Source: G11 sp947167445
Lineage (GTDB): Bacteria > Bacillota > Clostridia > Lachnospirales > Lachnospiraceae
DNA: 64,000 nucleotides
Direction of reading: 5' to 3'
NCBI GenBank assembly: GCA_947167445.1
Contig: CAMVID010000014.1
Span: forward strand, 1-64,000
Of the stretch, positions 59,703 to 64,000 are shown piece after piece (position 1 is the first letter of the stretch; each line of letters begins with the position of its first letter). A program made the translations under genes and the position numbers. The notes beneath the pieces are model-generated. The model searched no databases. It was not told the origin of the DNA and was given only the letters and a program-made list of their open reading frames with translations.

Positions 59703-60959
59703 CTAACATGATTCTCCGGCAAGATGGCCTGTTGACCACGCAATCTGAAGGTTATACCCTCCCGTCTGCGCATCCACGTCCAAAACCTCGCCTGCGAAAA
59801 ACAAATTCTTAACTTTCTTTGATTCCATTGTGTGAGGGTTAATTTCTTTCACGTCTATTCCGCCCTGGGTAATGACCGCTTCGTTGAAATCACCGGTCTT
59901 ATACACCGTAAGTGGAAGATTCTTAATGAGCTTAACAAATGAAAGTCTTTCTTCCCTTGTTATCTCATGAACCTTTTTCTCACCCTTAATCCCCGACAGT
60001 CTAACCATAACAGGAATTAGTTTTCCGGGGAACAGCCCTCCAACAGCATTGGCGAAATTCTTGTTTCTGTTTTCTTCAAACTCTCTGACAAGTCTTTTAT
60101 CAAGAGTTTCCTCATCAAGGGCAGGTTTTAGATCAATTGTAAGATTGGCTTCTCTGCCTCTGAATTTCTTCACGTAATAACAGCTGGCGGTAAGAATCAG
60201 GGGGCCGCTTACACCGAAATGTGTAAAAAGCATTTCTCCAAAGCCGTTATATATATTCTTCCCCGTAGCCTTATCCTTCAAGTCAACGGAAACATTTTTA
60301 AGGCTTAGGCCCATCAGTTCCGAAGGCCACTTTTCCTTTGTTTCAAAGGCCACCAGAGAAGGTGCTGTGGGAATGATTTTCATACCGAATTTCTCGGCAA
60401 ATCTGTAGCCGTCACCTGTGGAGCCTGTGGAGGGATAGGACAATCCTCCCGTAGCCACAATCACCTTCCTTGCGGTCAGTTTGGTCTTATCCTTTAGCTT
60501 GACTCCCGTGGCAACACAGTTACCCTCTTCGTCGGTTTCACTTAATATATCAATAACTTCCGTGTTGAATCTTATTTCAACGTCCTTATCCTTTAAGGCA
60601 GTTACCATTGCCTTAATTATGTCGGATGAATGGTCAGAAACAGGGAAAACTCTCTCTCCTCTTTCAACCTTTAACTTACATCCGTAACTTTCGATAAGAC
60701 TCATAACCTCAGTGGCAGGAAATCCGTAGATACTGCTATAGAGGAATTTTTCATTGGAAATAACATGGGAAAAGAATTCCGTAACATCACAGGCATTGGT
60801 GACATTGCATCTGCCCTTTCCCGTAATGTAAATCTTCTTTCCCGCCTTTTCATTTTTCTCAAGAACTATGGTCTTTAATCCCGATGAAGCGGCAGTATAG
60901 GCCGCCATCATTCCGGCTGCGCCACAGCCTATAACGCAAACATCATAAATCACCGGCAT
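59703..60959 (-). CDS. HI0933/YhiN-type FAD-dependent flavoprotein
   Basis: The 418-residue protein matches the HI0933 (YhiN) flavoprotein family: the FAD motif VIGCGAAGMMAAYTA, GKGRCNVTNA, VKVERGERVFPVSDHSSD-like segment, FTHFGVSGPLIL, and the C-terminal FFAGEVLDVDAQTGGYNLQIAWSTG signature. The true reaction is unknown, although membership of a putative oxidase family is clear. Its start overlaps the end of the RpiR gene by 17 bp. Confidence 0.92.
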   Translation of the reverse strand: MPVIYDVCVIGCGAAGMMAAYTAASSGLKTIVLEKNEKAGKKIYITGKGRCNVTNACDVTEFFSHVISNEKFLYSSIYGFPATEVMSLIESYGCKLKVERGERVFPVSDHSSDIIKAMVTALKDKDVEIRFNTEVIDILSETDEEGNCVATGVKLKDKTKLTARKVIVATGGLSYPSTGSTGDGYRFAEKFGMKIIPTAPSLVAFETKEKWPSELMGLSLKNVSVDLKDKATGKNIYNGFGEMLFTHFGVSGPLILTASCYYVKKFRGREANLTIDLKPALDEETLDKRLVREFEENRNKNFANAVGGLFPGKLIPVMVRLSGIKGEKKVHEITREERLSFVKLIKNLPLTVYKTGDFNEAVITQGGIDVKEINPHTMESKKVKNLFFAGEVLDVDAQTGGYNLQIAWSTGHLAGESC

Positions 60960-61875
60960 CTTCCTTCTTTAGAGGGTAATTCAGCATAGGCTCCTCATCG
61001 ATGAAATCAATTTCATCATTAAGGTAAACCTGATAGTTGTTCCAGGTCTGTTCAAGCATTGTAAGGCTCTTTTTGACCTCGTCGGGACACTTTAGGCAAA
61101 GCTCTACAACAAGAGCGTTTATAAGGCTTAAAGGAGCAACTAAAGAGTCAACGATTGAAACCATGTCGCTTCTTGCAAAAAGGTTGCAGCTTGAGTACAG
61201 ATTCATAGGCGAATGCTGTGAATCTGTGATGGCAATAACCTTTGCATTACGGTCGTTTGCAAATTCCATGGCCTTTAAAGTACGCATGGAATATCTGGGG
61301 AAACTGATACCGATAAAGGCATCCTTTGAGTCGATTCTTATCATCTGTTCAAAGGTTTCCGTAACACTTGTGGTGTTAAGGAGGTACACGTTTCCTCGAA
61401 TCATATTCAGATAGAAATGCAGAAAGCTTGCCAAAGGTTCGCAGCTTCTGATTCCCATAATATAAACATTCTTGGCGTTAAGAATGATATCTACCGCCAT
61501 GGTAAAAGCTTCGGTATCCAGATTAACGATGGTGTCCTGGATTTTCTCAATATCCGCGTTAAGAACGCTGGTTAAGACCTCAGACTGACTTCTTCCCGCA
61601 TATTTAACGCCGATTCTCTGAACAGAGTTAAGCTGTCCTTTAACCCAGTCTTCAAGAGCTTTCTGAAACTGAGGATAACCCTCATATCCGATTCCCGCAG
61701 CGAATCTCACAACAGTGGACTCACTGATGTCCAGTTCGCTTCCAAGTTTGGCAGCCGTCATGAAAACTGCCTGATCATAATGGTCTGTGATATATCCCGC
61801 AATCCTTTTGTGGCTCTTACTCATGGTGGGATACATCTGTTTTATTCTTGTGATAATATCTGTATTTATATCCAT
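60943..61875 (-). CDS. RpiR/MurR-family transcriptional regulator
   Basis: The 310-residue protein has an N-terminal helix-turn-helix of the HTH_6 type (ITDHYDQAVFMTAAKLGSELDISESTVVRFAAGIGYEGYPQF) and a C-terminal SIS sugar-phosphate isomerase domain (about 125-260, NVYIMGIRSCEPLASFLHFYLN). These regulators sense phosphosugars. No sugar gene is nearby, so the target is open. It heads a run through the flavoprotein, cmk, ispH, S1 and cheR. Confidence 0.92.
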   Translation of the reverse strand: MDINTDIITRIKQMYPTMSKSHKRIAGYITDHYDQAVFMTAAKLGSELDISESTVVRFAAGIGYEGYPQFQKALEDWVKGQLNSVQRIGVKYAGRSQSEVLTSVLNADIEKIQDTIVNLDTEAFTMAVDIILNAKNVYIMGIRSCEPLASFLHFYLNMIRGNVYLLNTTSVTETFEQMIRIDSKDAFIGISFPRYSMRTLKAMEFANDRNAKVIAITDSQHSPMNLYSSCNLFARSDMVSIVDSLVAPLSLINALVVELCLKCPDEVKKSLTMLEQTWNNYQVYLNDEIDFIDEEPMLNYPLKKEDAGDL

Positions 61876-61892
61876 AAAATCTTCCTTAAAAT

Positions 61893-62447
61893 CTATAAGT
61901 TAGCGGCAAAGCTGTTGTAGGATTCCTCCAATAGTTTTCCTGTCTCCTCAAGGCTTAAATCATAATCTCCCTTTAAGCTCATGCAGGCAGCACCATGGAT
62001 AAAAATCCACATACGCATAAACATATCCTGGGGCTTGGAGCATCCAAGATTCTTAGCCGCGTTAATCTCCCTTATTACATTGCCCTCAGTGCCGTTAAGC
62101 ACCTCATATAAGGACTTACCTACTCCCACATCCTCAACAAAAAGAAGAAGGAAAAGGTTTTTATACTTCATTGCAAAGGAAATGTAAGCCATGCCCAAAT
62201 CCACAAAGGGCGTACCGCTTTTCTTTTCAAAGTCGCGATAAAACTCCTCAAAGCACTCGCATGCCTTGCCGTAAACTGCAGTCCATAACTCCTCCATGTT
62301 TTTGTAGACCCTGAAAATAGGCTGAGTCGAACATCCGGCTTTGGCAGCCACCTTTCTTGCGGTGACATTTCTGATGCCCTCTTCTTTTGCCATTTCAAAG
62401 CCGGTGTTTAAAATGTCATTGATTGTGATTGACTCTTTTCTAGCCAT
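61893..62447 (-). CDS. TetR-family transcriptional regulator
   Basis: The 184-residue protein has an N-terminal TetR helix-turn-helix (ILNTGFEMAKEEGIRNVTARKVAAKAGCSTQPIFRVYKNMEELW) and an alpha-helical ligand domain of unknown specificity with several aromatic and Cys residues. A GGAGG site precedes the ATG. It lies 17 bp before the RpiR gene on the same strand, so both are probably read together. A dyad at its promoter suggests autoregulation. Confidence 0.9.
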   Translation of the reverse strand: MARKESITINDILNTGFEMAKEEGIRNVTARKVAAKAGCSTQPIFRVYKNMEELWTAVYGKACECFEEFYRDFEKKSGTPFVDLGMAYISFAMKYKNLFLLLFVEDVGVGKSLYEVLNGTEGNVIREINAAKNLGCSKPQDMFMRMWIFIHGAACMSLKGDYDLSLEETGKLLEESYNSFAANL

Positions 62448-62480
62448 AATTTACCTCCTGATTCCCCGTACCTAAATTTC

Positions 62481-62516
62481 ATTATAACACTTGTTATTTT
62501 ACAGGAATTTCATTAT
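62481..62516 (-). promoter_or_regulatory. TetR-gene promoter with dyad and direct repeats
   Basis: Minus-strand extended -10 TGTTATAAT (TATAAT at 62481-62486) overlaps the palindrome ATAACA-CT-TGTTAT (62484-62497). The 11-bp direct repeat AATTTCATTAT occurs at 62475-62485 and 62506-62516, 31 bp apart. Confidence 0.55.
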
Positions 62517-62549
62517 GACCGTCAACCACTAGATATTGTGGTAAGGCGC

Positions 62550-62576
62550 AAAAATCGGGGGTCAAAGCCCCCGATT
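62550..62576 (-). terminator. Terminator after the thiolase gene
   Basis: Minus-strand stem AATCGGGGG / CCCCCGATT with a 6-nt loop and a TTTTT tail. Confidence 0.88.
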
Positions 62577-62590
62577 CCAAATATTTGTTA

Positions 62591-63772
62591 TTAATCTCTC
62601 TCAACGATGGCTGCGCATCCCATGCCGCCGCCTACGCAAAGGGTTGCAAGGCCCTTCTTGGCGTCTCTCTTCTCCATCTCGTGAAGAAGGGTAACAAGGA
62701 TTCTGGTACCTGAACATCCAACAGGGTGTCCCAGAGCAATTGCACCGCCGTTAACGTTTAATTTGTCCATATCAAAGCCAAGGTCATGTCCCACTGCAAC
62801 TGACTGAGCTGCAAAAGCCTCATTTGCCTCAATAAGGTCGAAGTCCTCAATCTTATATCCTGTCTTAGCCATAACCTTTCTTGTGGCTGCTACAGGGCCG
62901 ATTCCCATGATTCTGGGCTCAACACCGGCAAGTTCACCGCCAATCCATGTTCCCATGGGCTTAACACCAAGCTCTTTAGCCTTCTCTTCGCTCATTACGA
63001 TAATAGCTGCAGCCGCATCGTTGATACCTGATGAGTTTGCTGCGGTAACCATTCCGTCGGGCTTGAATGCAGGCTTAAGTCCGCTGATGTTCTCCTTGGT
63101 TACTCCCTTTCTGGGGCCTTCATCTGTATCAAAGATAATTGTCTCTTTTTTCTTCTTAACCTCTACAGGAACTATCTCATCCTTGAACTTGCCCTCTGCA
63201 ATGGCCTTCTCAGCCTTCTGCTGGCTCCATGCAGCGAACTCGTCAAGCTGTTCTCTTGTAAGTCCCCACTGCTCGCAGATATTCTCGGCTGTGATACCCA
63301 TGTGAAATCCTCCGAATGCATCTGTAAGAGCGTCTCTTATCATTGCATCATCCATCTTTGCAGCGCCCATTCTGTAACCGAAACGGGCATCATAAAGAAG
63401 GTAAGGTGCCTTACTCATGTTCTCCATACCGCCGGCAACGATGATGTCTGCATCGCCCGAGGCGATAAGCTTTGCTGCCAGGTTCACACAGTGAAGTCCT
63501 GAACCGCAAAGTACGTTAATGGTTGTTGCGGGTACCTCTACAGGGATGCCAGCGTTTACAGCTGCCTGTCTCGCAGGGTTCTGTCCCAGACCTGCCTGAA
63601 TAACGCATCCCATATAAACCTCATCAACCTGCTCAGGTTTGATGCCTGCTCTCTTCATTGCCTCTTTGACTACTATTGTTCCAAGATCAGGTGCGGGGAT
63701 TCCGCTTAATGTACCTCCCATTGTTCCTATAGCAGTACGGCAAGCGCCCGCAAGTACTACTTTTCTGTTCAT
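62591..63772 (-). CDS. thlA: Acetyl-CoA acetyltransferase (thiolase)
   Basis: Condenses two acetyl-CoA to acetoacetyl-CoA, first step to butyryl-CoA. The 393-residue protein has the nucleophile Cys in NVLCGSGLHCVN, the second motif NVNGGAIALGHPVGCSG (catalytic Cys, His), and the ending GGGMGCAAIVER. Length and motifs are those of clostridial thiolase. It starts 1 bp after the larC stop, with its GGAGG site inside the last larC codons, so the two are coupled. The rest of the butyrate genes are not in the window. Confidence 0.95.
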   Translation of the reverse strand: MNRKVVLAGACRTAIGTMGGTLSGIPAPDLGTIVVKEAMKRAGIKPEQVDEVYMGCVIQAGLGQNPARQAAVNAGIPVEVPATTINVLCGSGLHCVNLAAKLIASGDADIIVAGGMENMSKAPYLLYDARFGYRMGAAKMDDAMIRDALTDAFGGFHMGITAENICEQWGLTREQLDEFAAWSQQKAEKAIAEGKFKDEIVPVEVKKKKETIIFDTDEGPRKGVTKENISGLKPAFKPDGMVTAANSSGINDAAAAIIVMSEEKAKELGVKPMGTWIGGELAGVEPRIMGIGPVAATRKVMAKTGYKIEDFDLIEANEAFAAQSVAVGHDLGFDMDKLNVNGGAIALGHPVGCSGTRILVTLLHEMEKRDAKKGLATLCVGGGMGCAAIVERD

Positions 63773-63773
63773 A

Positions 63774-64000
63774 TTATAATCCTCCTTTTGGTTTGTTTTT
63801 TATCGCTTCAGTAACCATGTTTCTGGCCTCGGAAAGGCTCACTTTCTTCTCCCTTGCTATCCAGGCAAGATCCTCGTACTCGTACTTCGCATTATTCGTG
63901 CCATACCCTTCCGATTTCTTAAGTCTCACCTGTCCCATGGGAGTATCAAATGCTTCGGTGGTTCGATTCAGTATGTATCTGTTGTAGGTTTTCTCCCTGA
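63774..64000 (-). CDS. larC: Partial LarC, nickel pincer cofactor protein (C-terminus)
   Basis: The last 75 codons of a gene entering from the right edge, stop TAA at 63776-63774. The sequence (NRTTEAFDTPMGQVRLKKSE ... KYEYEDLAWIAREKKVSLSEA) matches the C-terminal region of LarC/DUF111 proteins, with their conserved V-x-T-P-x-G-x-V-R and KYEYED-like stretches. LarC inserts nickel to make the cofactor of lactate racemase. The assignment rests only on this tail; the N-terminal domain and the partners larB and larE are outside the window. Confidence 0.75.
   Translation of the reverse strand, partial: REKTYNRYILNRTTEAFDTPMGQVRLKKSEGYGTNNAKYEYEDLAWIAREKKVSLSEARNMVTEAIKNKPKGGL

Noticed and set aside
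1..64000. CRISPR arrays, prophage, integrases, IS elements, tRNA genes
   Set aside because: No spaced direct-repeat array, no transposase, integrase or phage protein, and no tRNA other than the tRNA-like part of tmRNA was seen.

Overview
The window looks like core chromosome of a low-GC anaerobic Firmicute, most likely a member of the Lachnospiraceae (Butyrivibrio/Roseburia-like). The evidence is the gene content (secG-rnr-smpB-ssrA, rnfCDGEAB, DUF1667 with a split glycerol-3-phosphate dehydrogenase, DUF4364, DUF4250, GlpP, clostridial-type thiolase), strong GGAGG ribosome sites and frequent TTG starts. The family is well supported; the genus is a guess. No transposase, phage, CRISPR or plasmid gene was seen. 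Almost all genes lie on the minus strand; only four clear genes (malic enzyme, DUF4364, a DtxR-type regulator, a YprB-type nuclease) are on the plus strand.

Layout, left to right. 1-200: an rRNA-type promoter and leader firing off the left edge, plus a terminator. 0.2-7.4 kb: lipoprotein, hflX, sensor kinase, CDF metal exporter, OhrR-like regulator, thiol peroxidase, response regulator and a membrane protein. 7.4-14.7 kb: CheY-like protein, hybrid kinase and zinc-ribbon membrane protein, then trans-translation/RNA decay (tmRNA, smpB, rnr, secG). 14.8-21.2 kb: a complete oligopeptide ABC transporter. 21.2-30.6 kb: gpmI, a two-component system with a third membrane protein, prfA, prmC, yqhQ, rpmE and rho. 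30.8-39.3 kb: malic enzyme and DUF4364 (plus strand), then rarA, a RACo-like Fe-S/ASKHA protein, a small DUF4250 gene, clpB and a Na+/H+ antiporter. 39.4-45.7 kb: the glycerol regulon (glpP, glpK, glpF, two flavoenzymes, DUF1667) with two structured leaders. 45.8-46.4 kb: a short iron-type DtxR regulator and a divergent promoter carrying an iron-box-like palindrome. 46.4-55 kb: rnfCDGEAB followed by namZ and a DUF2298 protein. 55-64 kb: YprB nuclease, cheR, S1, ispH, cmk, a flavoprotein, RpiR and TetR regulators, thiolase, and the C-terminus of larC.

How the genes fit together: peptide import (Opp), glycerol uptake and oxidation, lower glycolysis (GpmI), malic enzyme and the Rnf ferredoxin:NAD+ oxidoreductase fit a fermentative anaerobe with ion-gradient energy coupling. 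Thiolase fits butyrate-type metabolism. ClpB, tmRNA/SmpB, RNase R, OhrR and glutathione peroxidase form the stress and quality-control part.

The most interesting signals are mostly non-coding: (1) a consensus minus-strand promoter whose 17-bp spacer holds a perfect iron-box-like palindrome next to a DtxR regulator with iron-type ligands, with no evident protein-coding target; (2) a GGGGACAG-core palindromic repeat family, one copy of which supplies the stop codons of two convergent genes; (3) two glycerol-operon leaders sharing a GAGAA-loop hairpin; (4) an RNase R gene that looks leaderless and has its lysine-rich tail at the N-terminus. Several long open frames had false upstream starts, one of them running through the tmRNA; starts were corrected using ribosome-binding sites.
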